Source: Ganoderma boninense (taxonomy: Eukaryota; Basidiomycota; Agaricomycetes; Polyporales; Polyporaceae). From it: 64,000 nucleotides of DNA. Made by a program: the position numbers and the translations under genes. A model generated the notes under the pieces. It did no database searches and was not told the DNA's origin. It saw only the letters and a program-made list of their open reading frames with translations. Positions 25,096-36,182 of the stretch are shown piece by piece. The stretch spans positions 1,612,001-1,676,000 of the forward strand of contig CM035311.1 in assembly GCA_002900995.3 (NCBI GenBank), in the 5' to 3' direction. Each line of letters opens with the position of its first letter. The stretch's first letter is position 1.

Positions 25096-26913
25096 TCAGT
25101 AAAAATATTCGTCGTCGAAAAAATCGTCGTCATCCTCGTCGTCATCCTCATCACTCGAGCCCCGTGCCCACTTGTCCCAATCTACCTCTACTATGATCTC
25201 CTTGAGAAGGTTGATGTCCGTCATATCCATGTATCTGCACTTTGAAATCTCCAGCCTCTCGAGCGGGACCCGGTAGTTGCAACGCAAGATGGCCCAACCA
25301 CGGAGCTGGTCGAACAACTCGCGTTCGTAGCCCCGGAGCGCATTGCGGAAGCGGACGTCGTCGAGCTTCAGCTCACGGAGCCGGGGGAGGGGCACAAAAT
25401 TTGCCCACCTCTGTCCCTTTTGCACCCGCCGGACGTTGCAGAGAGCCTTGAAGAAGCCCTTGCCCGGGTCCCCGGAGATCGAGAGTGTCTCCACGGAATA
25501 CAAGCGCGGGAACAACGACTTCCAGTTGACGTCCAAGCCATCCTGTGCCACCATATCCAGCATCTGGACATGGGAGAACATTGTCTTGGAAGCTTTGAGC
25601 ACTGCTGTGAGCGGCTGCTCCCGAGCCCCGTCTGACGGCGAGGTGCGCAGTAGGAGGTCTATAGCAGCACGCCCGCGTACAAAGCTGAGGTCGGTCTTGT
25701 TATTACACGAGATGTTGACTGACGACGACGTCGGCTGGGGGAAGAATATCTGCAGCGCCAGTAAAGGCGTCGAGCGGGAAACGTGCGTCGAGAGGATCTC
25801 GACTAAGCGAGGAGCGTCCGCCACACCGACGGCAATGATGTTCAAAGTCGTCGTAGGGTTGACACAGAGGTGGTCCAGAAGGCGGATGCAATTAAACGTG
25901 GTGTCTTTGATTGTAAAGTGTCGGAGGGATGTGAGAGGGATGGCGCGAGTAGAAGAAGAGGGTTCAGCGGTCGAAAGTCGTGGCATGCATTCCTCCAGTA
26001 TCAGATCAATGAGGGAGGGAGCCATGGCCCGCAGCGCGTCGAGGAGCTGCTCGAAAGTCCCGGTGGGTTTCGCGGGATTCTGAAAGGACTTAGGCCCGAC
26101 GACGATCAGTGTGGTCAGTGTGGGGCAAAACACGGGGTCCGTCCACACGAATAGGAGATGGCGAATATCGAGATGACGCAGACGTGGTGGATGTCCAGTG
26201 GAAGGTTGGAGGAATTGAAGGGGCTCTGAGCCGCGCGCATCTGTAGCATCGGAGTTGGAGTGAGACAACACGAGTTTTTCCAACAACGCCATCGGGGATT
26301 GGCCGATTTTCTCGGCTAGCATCCTGACCTGGTTCGAGGTCGCAACGAAACGGAGTTCGCGAAGGCGATGCGACTGTTGTCCGACAAGGTCTGTGGTAGA
26401 TTCCCAAGTTTCAGGTCCAGTCCAAACAGATGGACCCAAAGTCAGGTCGATATGGAGGGGCGAGCTTTTCGACAAGGGAAGGAGAGCGCGAAGGGTTTTG
26501 AGCCTCCGCACGTACACGTAACTCCAGAAGCGCGGCGTTCCCAGTGCCACATCTCGCCAGTGCCGACAGACATGAGCAAGGCGGATCCATCTGGGGCTTG
26601 CAAACGCGGACTTGTCCCAGTGATTGGTCGCCGAACGGAAGTGATCTTCAGCATGAACAACCAATATATGGGCAAGGATCTCGGTAGGAAGTCGGTTGAT
26701 GTGAATGAAGGTGTTGAGGCGGGTCTTGAGGGTGAGGATTTTGCACAGATAGTCGTCTATTTCTGTCAAAATTGTACTCCTCTCTGCCGAAAAGTCGATG
26801 AAGTTTGGTTGGGAGGAAGCTAGTGGGACGTCCATCTGAATCGGGCCTGGAGGAACCTGAACCTTCAAGTTGAAACAAAACTCATGAAGAGTGATCTCCC
26901 CGATTTTGAGCAC
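25096..26913 (-). CDS. F-box domain protein with acidic tail (605 aa)
   Basis: Probable substrate adaptor of an SCF ubiquitin ligase. Single open exon. The F-box is at about residues 70-120 (INRLPTEILAHILVVH, then LAHVCRHWRDVALGTPRFWSY), after a short helix that is common in agaricomycete F-box proteins. The rest is leucine-rich and fits degenerate LRRs. The C-terminus is strongly acidic, an Asp/Glu run ending in DDEYFY. The ATG at 26913 gives the full ORF. The internal ATG at 26835 (MDVPLASSQ) is an equally plausible start. The large size of this family in agaricomycetes makes the target unpredictable. Confidence 0.85.
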   Translation of the reverse strand: MLKIGEITLHEFCFNLKVQVPPGPIQMDVPLASSQPNFIDFSAERSTILTEIDDYLCKILTLKTRLNTFIHINRLPTEILAHILVVHAEDHFRSATNHWDKSAFASPRWIRLAHVCRHWRDVALGTPRFWSYVYVRRLKTLRALLPLSKSSPLHIDLTLGPSVWTGPETWESTTDLVGQQSHRLRELRFVATSNQVRMLAEKIGQSPMALLEKLVLSHSNSDATDARGSEPLQFLQPSTGHPPRLRHLDIRHLLFVWTDPVFCPTLTTLIVVGPKSFQNPAKPTGTFEQLLDALRAMAPSLIDLILEECMPRLSTAEPSSSTRAIPLTSLRHFTIKDTTFNCIRLLDHLCVNPTTTLNIIAVGVADAPRLVEILSTHVSRSTPLLALQIFFPQPTSSSVNISCNNKTDLSFVRGRAAIDLLLRTSPSDGAREQPLTAVLKASKTMFSHVQMLDMVAQDGLDVNWKSLFPRLYSVETLSISGDPGKGFFKALCNVRRVQKGQRWANFVPLPRLRELKLDDVRFRNALRGYERELFDQLRGWAILRCNYRVPLERLEISKCRYMDMTDINLLKEIIVEVDWDKWARGSSDEDDDEDDDDFFDDEYFY

Positions 26914-28513
26914 AAAGCAACGCGACTGACCTTGAATTGTTATATTTGCTGTCCTAAGGTGTAAATTTCTCAGTGGAGAGCGAGTTGCTCAAGAGTTGCT
27001 GGCACCAACTTGCTGTCCCAGACTCCCAGTCACCGATATTCCGACCGCGATGAGCCTGATTGGCGGGCGCCTATGCACAACCCGAAGCGTCCTCAAGGGC
27101 GCTTACACGCGAAAGAAGAGCGTTAATTACGTTCACAGTTGGCTCCTTCCAGCGCGGCGGAGAGTAGGGAGCCATGAGTCTCTCCTAGAGTGTCGGGGAA
27201 AAGGTGAGTTGCGGAATCGTTCTCGGGTTGTGGTTTGTGGCACGACAGGCTCTAGCATCCTACTATCACCCACAGTGACTGAGCTCCGTAGCTCTCAAAT
27301 TGGACTGAGTGAAGAACTAGCATATTCAGCCTCCAAATCTACAACGTTACCCCAGAAAAACGATCCGAGAGGGGGTTTATCAACTATCGAATCCACATAG
27401 ACCCGTTCTTTGTAAGAAATTGCCGTAAGGTGATAGATATATGGCCTATGGAGTGCGGAATCGTTTATGGCGCATATCACGCACAAGGTTCAAGTTCATT
27501 AGCAAGGGAGGGCTGCGGTCACCATCTAGAGAAGGTTAGCAAGAGGTAAGCTGAAATAATAGCAATAATCCTTTAGCGTGGGCCAGTGAGGGTGCCATCG
27601 ACTGTCAGATATCAATCAATTGTCCGAACGTCCGAATGAATGGGCCACCTTGCCAATCAATCGCGACATATGCACGGCGCGTGTCCGGTGATGGAGAGAA
27701 GGCGACGCGGCCGGGACGCTCTACCGGGAGCCTTTCTAACCGTGACGAGGGCGTAGTAAAGATGCAATAATTTTCTCAGCTAGGCGCCTCAGTGCCTTGA
27801 AAGTCAAGACATAGCGGAGTTCTAGTATTTAGGCGATGTGGCTCTTGTCCTATGTGTTCCGGAAACGATGGCGAAGCTCCAATGGCAGCCCAGAACCAGG
27901 CTTCCCGGTAAGACTGACAGGAACGGTAAAATTTTCGACAATGAGAGGAGAGCAAGAGATGTCTTGAGAGTCTTCGCATTCCAGTACCCCAAGTAGAGTT
28001 CCGAGTAGAGTTTTTAAATCTCAGGCCGTGATAAGTCAGGGGCGTGGTGAGTGTTTTATGCAGAGTTCAGAGTAACGCTACTTACAGTTATTATCCGCCT
28101 CTGTGACAGGCGCGTATAGGTAGGACCTCCAGGAAGCCGGGATGGCAGCCTAGCCCCCCCCCCCTGGATAATTCTGCTACTCCATACCCCTGGAATCTGC
28201 AGTGAATCAGAGCTTATTGGGCTTGCTCCCATGGTGGCTGTTGACGTTGAAGTCGAGGTTAACATCAGCAAAAGGGGGACCCTATGGACTAGCCTGACCG
28301 GCCTGGCGGAATCCGGCCGTGCTGGTCAGCGCCCATCTGCCCCACCAAACATTGGCAAACATCCCTCTCGCAAACAAATCCCTGTCAGTTCTTGCAGTTC
28401 AGCGTCGCTAGGACGAAGTATTGTAGACAGCTGGCAGGACTAAATCATCGAAGACAAATTACTGTCAGTGAATGCCGCTCAGGCGCTACCCCCATTGCGC
28501 ACAAACAGTGTTG
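26914..28513. other. Gene-poor region downstream of the transposase gene
   Basis: No supported gene. It contains a run of 11 C residues at 28154-28164 and the sequence ACATTGGCAA at 28349-28358, which recurs in inverted orientation beyond the transposase start (33290-33299). Part of this region probably belongs to the Plavaka element. Confidence 0.45.
28349..28358. repeat. Candidate left inverted-repeat motif of the Plavaka element
   Basis: ACATTGGCAA reads inward here, and its exact reverse complement lies at 33290-33299 on the far side of the transposase gene. Ten bases can recur by chance in flanks of this size, and I found no target-site duplication, so it is only a candidate end or subterminal motif. 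Confidence 0.25.
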
Positions 28514-31500
28514 TTAGAGGGGCGCGAACCCCTCCGCCGCATATACATTATCTACGAACACATCATCATCCGAGCTATAGTCAATCATGTCAGCGTCGCC
28601 TGCACCGCTCTCCTCGCAGCCAACTCCTCCATCGCCCTCGCCCTCGCTACCCATAGGTTCCTCAGCCTCGCTTTCGTGAGCCTCGCAGTCACCGACACTC
28701 CCATCAGTATCCGTCTCCTCATCGACATCTCCGGTTTCTTGGTCCAGGCCCCCAGTCTCGCTGCCTTCGCTATCCGTATCCCTTGTATTAGGCTTTATGT
28801 TCCAGTGCTTGTCCAAATTGATTTGGTCAGTCACGGCGTCCGCATCCATGGCGTTATCCTCAGAAGAGCTCGACTCGTCGTCACTGCTCTGGCGCGGCAA
28901 TGGCTGTGCGCCGTCGGCAAGTCGACTACCGCCATGGGTCTTCCTGCGACCCCCACGCCTTGGAGCGCGAAAACTGTGCTGCTTCGATCTGGCGACGTCA
29001 ATACCAACACCGCAGTGGCCCACTCCACCCCCGAGGTGGCGCATATAGATATCATGATCAGCGAACCTGTGGACAACAATGTTAGTCTGGAGACTGCCAT
29101 CGGGCGAGAAAAAACTATGCGTACATGCAAACATAATAGTAGCAACAGTCATCGTCATCACCATCATCATCCCTGAGGCGCCGCGCAAGCTTCGATGGCG
29201 CAAGAAGATCTGTCGTGAAGCCATGGTCAAATGCCGGTAGAAGGTAAGCGGTGCGAATAATGTCGTCAGGATCGATGAAGCCGAATGGTATGCTGTCCAG
29301 ATCATGCGCGTCGACAAACTGGAGACGTTGGAAACGACAGTGCTGGAAGCCAGCGAGGTACGAGGCGTCGAGCTCGAACCAGCGGACCCAGATAAAATCA
29401 ATCCGCTGCCACTTCTGGTTCGCGTGCGTGGCGCCAGGCCCAACGTAGCGGACGTTGGCGTGGAAGACGTCAAGTACGCGGGCGTACCAGTACGGGTCGC
29501 CATCCGGATCGGAAGAGAGAAGCATAATGTCGGGGTGGGTGCGGGGATTGATGGCATCTTGATCACGGCGCATGTCATACGAGGTAAAATTGATGTGGAT
29601 GGTGCGGTGGCGGTACAGGCGGTCATTGAGGATTCGGACACCATCGACTTGTGCTTCCGAAAAACCGTCCTCGGGCTCTGCTTCACGACCGAGAAGCCGG
29701 CGTGCAAGGTGCTCGAAAAGTAGTGGCATAAAATGCTAGGCCATGTCAGCGATGAGAAGGGCTGATATCAGAGGATGAGTTTACCTGGACGGCCGGGTCG
29801 CCTTCGTGATCGTCAAGCCAAGAGTGGAGGTGGACTGTCTCGCGCGCGAACTTCGAGATTGCATGATGGTCAGAGGGCGGAGACGGAGAAGGCCCACGCT
29901 CGCTCTTGTTGGCAGTCCCCTCGCGCGCGCGAATCTCGGCCGCAGCAATCTTGGTACGCTTCTTGTCTTGCTTTGCAGTTGATAGGGGTTGGAATGGGTC
30001 TGTCTCACGAATTGCGGCGAGAAGGGCACGTTTGCGCTCCTTGCGTGCGATCTGCATCTCATACGCGATCTTGTTAGTTCGTGAGTAGAATCTCTTGACG
30101 TGGCGGTGTTCGAGTTCGCCCTGGAAGATGTATTGTTAGGTTTCCATCACGGGATAAGGGCTGAAGAACTTACCACTTGCGTGTTGTAGTTGTCTGTAGG
30201 TCCAGATCGCTCGATGTAGTCCGCGTAGTCGCCAAGGCTGTGAAATTTGTACGTCTTGTGCACTGTAAACGACACTGGTCGCCGGGCACTGGAAGGCTGT
30301 GTGGTTGTGTTCGTGGCCTTCGCGCGCCGCACGCGCGCTGCAGCCTCGGACGGAAGCTCCTGGGTGTGGTATTTTGGGCACGTCTTGGTGGCGAAGGCAC
30401 GGATTGCGTCGTACATGTGTTGCGTTGCCGCACGGAATATGTCAAGGGTGACATCTGTGTGAAGACAGAGCTTGGCAAGCGCGTGCCAGTTCGCCAGTTC
30501 AAACAGGAGGTCGGCCACGGTGCTGTCGTCCGGAAGGTCTAGCAGCCCCTCAAAGGCCGGCATCATGGTCTATCATGACAGGAACGAGGTCAATAATGAA
30601 CGATACAGCTAGTAACCAGGGCTTACGATTAAAAACGCCTCATAGTCGCGCGCGGCAAGGCGCTTGCGCGACGCGACGTCATGCCAAAAGCGGCGGATTC
30701 GATCGCGTCCGAATGTAGGCATACGTCTCATCCTAGGATGGATGTCAGGAGACACAGAGTAATGAACGCAGGGAACTTACCGGCTGTTGAACTCTTCGAC
30801 AGCACCGGCACCCTTGGCAGTGAGCAGACGCATGAGGTGGGTGAAGACGCCCTTCCACACTCCAAGCTCAAACTCGTGCATGAGGTCAGGGGCCAGGATC
30901 TCGTAGAAATTGACACCAAAGGGTGAGAGTTTTGTGGAGAATGCACTCTGGACCCGGCAGCACAAGTCAGCATAAATAATGTACACACAGGAAGCGCAGT
31001 GCACACCTGGATGGGTGTGAGTGATTGATCATCAAGCCAGTTTGTGACACGTTTGCCGTTGATTGAGTAGCCCTTGAATAGGTGTTTGCGCGCCGTCATG
31101 ATCTTTTTCTGCAGTGTCGCGCTGTCTGTTCGCGCATGCGCTCGTCGCCGCAAGTCTGTCTTTGTCCCTGCATCCGTGACCTTATCTTTCGGCACTAAGC
31201 ATCGTGGGCAAAGGCAGCGCGCGAGCGGGCGAATCGCGGCAATCAGAACCCTGCAAGATCTATCAGTCCTGCAACATGACCATGATCTCTGCAACGCCGT
31301 CTTACTTTTCAGGGTAGTCAGCGGAGTAGGTGAATATACGAGGGAAAACCCGCCGCACTACGCCATCACCACACGTCAACAAAATGCCATGTTCGTACGC
31401 CTGCATGAACTCCGCATCAAGCAGAAGCAACCAGATTTGCTGGAACAACTCCCGCTTGCAAAACTTCCAGATGTCGATGCTGGGAGCCTTGCCATACAGT

Positions 31501-33093
31501 GCTGTGTAAAAATCCTTGAAGGAGTCCGGGAGCTGGGAGATGAGATCAATCAGTGATAGGAAACGATATTAGAAGAGGTGACCGCACAGAAGGTATGTAC
31601 GCGAGATGATGTGCAGCAAACTCCGTGGGCCTCCCGCGGACGTACTTTGAGAGGCTGCCGATGTACAGGTAGATGGGCCATAGCGAGGCGGACCCAAATT
31701 GAGAGAGGAGGGTGGCGTCTGACCAGAATAGGAGCGGGAGGACAACGTACTCCACCTTGGGGTCATCACCAGCTACGCGCGGCTTCTTGCGAATCTCGGC
31801 ATCCGCCTCGAGCATTGCATTCGAGTTGTAGCAGTCTGTGTAGACTCGAATGGGGGGTGGGGGTGCTTGAGAGGAGGTCGTGGGTGTGGACTGTGGGGTC
31901 GTAGACGACGACGCCGAGGATGACGAGGGCTGGGCAGGAGGATGGGAAGGCTGAGTCGTGGGTTCTGGGGAGGACATAGGCGGGACCCAAAACTTGTGGT
32001 GAGGAAGCCAATGATACATATGAGCGAAGTTGGACTTGGTATCTTGGATGACGCCTTTGATGAGTGGGAGGAGGCGTCGATGGATAACGCCGGTGACCGT
32101 GAACTTGGGAGCGTCATGCTCCGACTTGAACTTGGCCTTCGTTTTCGGAAGTGGAAGTTCAACGCTCGCCTGATGCCATCCATCATCTGCTGAGAAGATC
32201 CCAGATGGGCTCACCCAGAGGTCAAGGTCGTGCTCCGCCTTCTTGGCGTTGAATCCGGCAAGATCATCCGGAGAGAAGCCAGGGGACCTTATCACGGAGA
32301 TGAGGTCGTCGAAAGCGTCCAGGGACTTCGAATCAGAGCGGCCGTAGAAATAATCCATGAGGCGGAATTGGGAAGCATTGGCGAAAGGACCGTAGTCGGG
32401 GGTTGTCGAAGTCGGTTGGACTGTGATGGCAACAGACCGAGTGATCCACGCGATGCTCTTGTACTTCGGAGCATCCTGCTCAAGAGGTTTCTCTAGTCCC
32501 GGCGCGTCGCACACGGACTCGAGCGTAATGTCAACTTCTGGGTCGCACTGGGGTCGTCGCGCGTACTGGCGGAATATACCGAACGCATCAGCTGGCGTTT
32601 GATAAACCTCATCGCGAGGAGGGGGCGTTGGATTTGAGATGGCGACAGTAGGCGTGCGAAGAACAAGAGGAGGAGGTTTTTTTGAGAGAAGTTTATTGTA
32701 CTGCGAAGGAAGAACCCCTTTGCCAGAGGGAAGGAAGTCATTGTAGGCTTTGGGGAGGCGAATGCGGCGTCCACCACGCGTCGAAAGCGCAGGAGGGCTT
32801 GAAGGAGGAGGAGGGGATGGGGAACGTGGAAGGGGGGTGGAGGCGCGGGATGGGGTGACTGTATGCGGTCAGCGAGGGAGTCTCGGACGAATCACCAACA
32901 TGTGGAGACGCACCGTGACGATTCTCTCTGACCTATGCCTCTTCGAGAGGGTTGACTCCACGCGCTCCGCCTTCCGTTTGCCCAGGGCTTGAGAGATTGA
33001 GGCCACGGCATGCGAGCAGCTCTTGCGATGGCGGCCAAACGCGATCTTGTTCGACGTTGTGTAGCTGCATCCCGTGAATGCGCAAGAGTACAT
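28514..33093 (-). mobile_element. Plavaka-type DNA transposon, transposase gene apparently intact
   Basis: Encodes a roughly 1,350-residue transposase of the Plavaka group, CACTA-related cut-and-paste elements of agaricomycetes. The N-terminus is a C2H2-type finger (CAFTGCSYTTSNKIAFGRHR) followed by RIRLPKAYNDFLPSG. Family hallmarks come next: SASLWPIYLYIGSLSKYVRG, LAPDLMHEFELGVWK, GELEHRHVKRFYSRTNK, INPRTHPDIMLLS, then MRHLGGGVGH and an acidic tail. Exons from 31532 down are 31532-31306, 31250-31007, 30947-30781, 30732-30627, 30569-30174, 30120-29785, 29735-29125 and 29066-28514. Each of their junctions keeps the frame and there are no stops. The exon upstream of intron 31587-31533 is also open. 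The first intron is unresolved: its acceptor is either near 32851 or, with donor near 32930, near 32790. The element borders are not proven. Confidence 0.9.
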
Positions 33094-34313
33094 GGTGAGC
33101 TCAAAAGACGGTGGGAGAATAGATAGGGAAGGGGGAGGGGAGAGAGGGACGACGTGCAGAGGCCTCGTAGACCCTGAGACTAGAAACGCCGGGAGGTGGC
33201 CGTTGGGACCACCTCAAAACAGAAAAAACCAGACAAAAACCAATTTTCAACTCACAGATAAACCTTCGGGTATATGCGGTGCTTGACACTTGCCAATGTC
33301 TGCACGAAAGAGCGCAGGACATTGGCCAGCCCTCGACCAATGGGATATTGAGACTAAATGGCCGCGACGATAGGATTGGTGACCTCGGCTGCAGTCAAGA
33401 TGAGGTCCGGATGTCGAGGATGGGGGCCGACCGATCGGGAGGTTGGATGCTGGCAGAGGGGGTTGTCGGCGAGAACGAGAAGAGGCCATCGGGTGTCGCT
33501 GCACCAATGGTGTTCGAGACAAAGTCGTTGAGGCCGTAGCATTGGTGGAACGGTTGCTGGTAAGACAAAAAGATGGCAGGTCCAGGATACCGGGGCTGCG
33601 AGCTGCTCGATAGAAGCATAGGACGGTGGCATAGGCAGTCGACGTTAGGAAGGAGAAGCGGGCGTCGGCCAGCGTTGCACCAATGGACGACCGAGGGCTC
33701 TTCGCCGATGGATGGCGATTGGGTGAGGCCATCGTTGGGGACGAAGAGGTCTGGGCGAGCCAGACATTGGGGCTGGCGAGTTGAATGTCCGAGGCAAGGG
33801 ATACGTGACAGAGGGGGTCGGGGGAAAGAGCGAGAGCGACGGGCCACGACAGCAAACGAACTGATGCGCAAAGACGGCAGCTCGGCAGGCGCGTATGTGG
33901 CGGTGCCACGCGTTTGCCCGAGGTCACCTGACCGTTTCACACAGCCAAATCGCACTCGATCCCGACGCGTCCGTGGCTGTGCCCGTCATCCTCCTTCTCC
34001 CTTCTGTTTTTTTCGCTGCCTGAGGCTCCCTCTCACCACCGTGATTTCTACCTACGCCCCACCCCAACCCCTGCGCTCGGAGGCCGCGTCAGCTCGGAGG
34101 TTAGGGCCGACGATGGTACGAGGGCCACGCAAGCCCTCTCGCCCGGCCCTCAAGTCTCGTAGTCCCGCCCTCAAGTTCCCCCAGCGGCCTTCCTTCCCGC
34201 CCCATAAGAAGGCCTGCAACACCATCCCACCCTCTCCAACTTCCCCCCCCTCTCTCGCCATCTACGCCCAACTCGACCTTGTCATCTCGCTCATCCCACA
34301 CCTCTCCCTCGCC
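33094..34313. promoter_or_regulatory. Divergent spacer with a CCAAT-rich, repeat-like segment
   Basis: Between 33293 and 33770 there are nine CCAAT/ATTGG pentamers; about one would be expected by chance. Three share GACATTGG (33318-33325, 33763-33770, and reversed at 33293-33300) and two share GCACCAATGG (33501, 33677). Minus-strand ORFs of up to 226 codons cover the segment but look like by-products of this composition. It could be a subterminal repeat zone of the Plavaka element or a promoter with many NF-Y-type sites. Confidence 0.45.
33290..33299. repeat. Candidate right inverted-repeat motif of the Plavaka element
   Basis: TTGCCAATGT is the exact reverse complement of the motif at 28349-28358 and has the orientation expected for a terminal or subterminal inverted repeat. 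No target-site duplication was found. Confidence 0.25.
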
Positions 34314-36069
34314 ATGGCACCTGCTCCCCAGAAGACACGCCCTCCAGCTCAGCAGTCGGGCACCACCAAGACCGGCAAACCCAAGACTACAGCCCAACAG
34401 GCTTCCGGAGCTGACTCTGCGATGGCCAAGAAGCGCAGCATCGAGAACGCCCGTGAGTTGCGCCGCATATAGTCATTACCCTGGTACGCTAACACCTTCT
34501 CCCACAGCGATCGGCGACGTGGCGCTCAAGCGCCGCCGTGCTCTCGCTGCTGCTGGTGCGCCCCCTCCTGACCCCGACAACGACCCGCAAGGGGGGGCCA
34601 CCGAGGAGGACGATGACTCCGATGGCGTCAGGCCCAAGGACCCAGTGTGGGCGTCGGCGATGTGGAATCTCGACGCAACCTCTAGGTGTGTACTTCGCTT
34701 TCTACACGGCTGAGCCACTCATCGTTTTCGCTTTCCACTTCTAGCGAAGTGTCCCGCCAGACTCGCGGCATCCAGAAGCAATACAAGCAAGCTCGCGGCC
34801 TCGCTCGCCAGCTCTCCGAGTACCTCGACCCCACTCAGATCCTCACATACGGTGTTAGCTTCCATTTCGAAGATGCTGCTGACCGCCCGGGATGGTATGT
34901 CATAATCCTTATTGTTTTTCCAACCTCAGGCTAAACCCTTTCCAGCATGTCCCTTGAGTGCAACGACGACGTTGTGGCGGAGGTGGTCTGGCTGCAGTTC
35001 CTGAAGTACATGCCCGAGCTTCAGGCTCACCTCGACTATCTGGCTGACAACCCGCCACTCATCGCCATCATCAGAGCCTTCGTATGTGTGATCCCTCCGG
35101 CCCATGCGTGTGATCTTTAACTCAATTATGCATTCTAGATCTCTGCTGTTGCGATGAAGGTCCGCAGCGATGACTTGGGGCGTCTCAATGACCGCATCGT
35201 CGCGCTCTGCGACATTGACGATGAGAAACATATCCTCGCCGTCAAGGATAACCGCGGCTGGCAGGACGCCCGCACCGGACGTCTCCTCTGCCCACTCAGG
35301 TACCTCCCAAAGTTTGAGGCGGACCCCGCACGGTAAGTGCCTATTCAGCATCTCGGTGTTGCGCGTACTTATATGCGTACAGCTTCTGCACCCATGTGCG
35401 CAACCGGCTCGTGCGCATCTTCTCGACAGATTATCCTTCATTCCTTTACGACCTGTCGTTGGTCGACCAGTCTGATGCCAAGCTCGGCTTGCTGCGCGGC
35501 CCTGCGCTTGTGAACGTCAGTGATCGCTTTCATTCTGCACGCTGCAAGCGTATACTAACCCATTTATTCAGTGCTACAAGAGCATCATGATGGGCAAATC
35601 TTCCGTCTACAACGCTACTGGCCGTGCCCCTCGGGGCCAGAAGAGTGTCGCAACTGAGTATAATATTGAAAGCGTCAACCTGCACAACATCATTTACGTC
35701 AGCCTTCTTGTATGTTATCTCCATTCACCTCTGCCTCTCTCTTGCTGATTTCCTTCTTAGGCTCGCAGCGCACTTTCAGACCAGGAGTGGACAGATGTTT
35801 ATGGAAAATTTTGGAAGGCCGAGAACGTCGTCTTCAGCATCATGGAGATCGCGTTCAACTTCCCCGAGTGGCATGCTGATCTCATCAGGTGGTGGAACCG
35901 GTATATTAAACCATCTCATTAATTCCATTGATGTTCGCTGCTGACATCTGTCATAGTCAAATCTTTGGTGATGACAGTGAGCTCGACTCCGACACCGAGC
36001 GCGAAATGATGGGGAGCGCATTCTATACAATTATGGCCCAGAAGAACGGCAACGGCGACAACAACGACG

Positions 36070-36106
<37 letters not shown>

Positions 36107-36182
36107 CGATGACGACAACAACAACAACAATGAAGCCCCGGCTTCCGGCTCCACTGGCGCGCTGGACGGTGCCTCCGAGTAG
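34314..36182 (+). CDS. DUF6698-like protein (477 aa)
   Basis: Nine exons join to 478 codons: 34314-34452, 34508-34685, 34745-34894, 34946-35081, 35139-35332, 35383-35515, 35572-35709, 35761-35900 and 35957-36182. The layout resembles DUF6698, a family of unknown function that I know mainly from agaricomycetes. It has a basic N-terminus, then RTGRLLCPLRYLPKF, a segment with YPSFLYD, GLLRGPALVNCYKSIMMGKS, and a final helical WKAENVVFSIMEIAFNFPEW. The C-terminus is a poly-Asn/Asp tract and an Ala/Gly/Ser tail. The upstream reading frame is open, but the ATG at 34314 has a good context (GCCATGG). It is transcribed away from the Plavaka gene. Function is unknown; the family call is from memory of its motif order. 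Confidence 0.72.
36071..36107. repeat. CAA/AAC microsatellite encoding poly-Asn
   Basis: About twelve uninterrupted AAC-type units, followed by a second short run after a GAT GAC GAC break. It lies inside the last exon of the DUF6698-like gene and codes for asparagine, so length changes keep the frame. Confidence 0.9.

Noticed and set aside
32780..33093. Frameshift in the transposase N-terminus
   Set aside because: A frameshift seemed needed with the acceptor near 32851, but donor GTCAGA near 32930 with an acceptor near 32790 restores the frame, so an intron is the simpler reading.
33247..33955. Minus-strand ORFs of 186-226 codons as a gene
   Set aside because: Two overlapping frames are open at once, there are no known motifs, and the composition reflects the CCAAT-rich repeats.
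33573..34313. Long upstream extension of the DUF6698-like ORF
   Set aside because: The frame is open by composition only; the conserved protein begins at the ATG at 34314 in good context.
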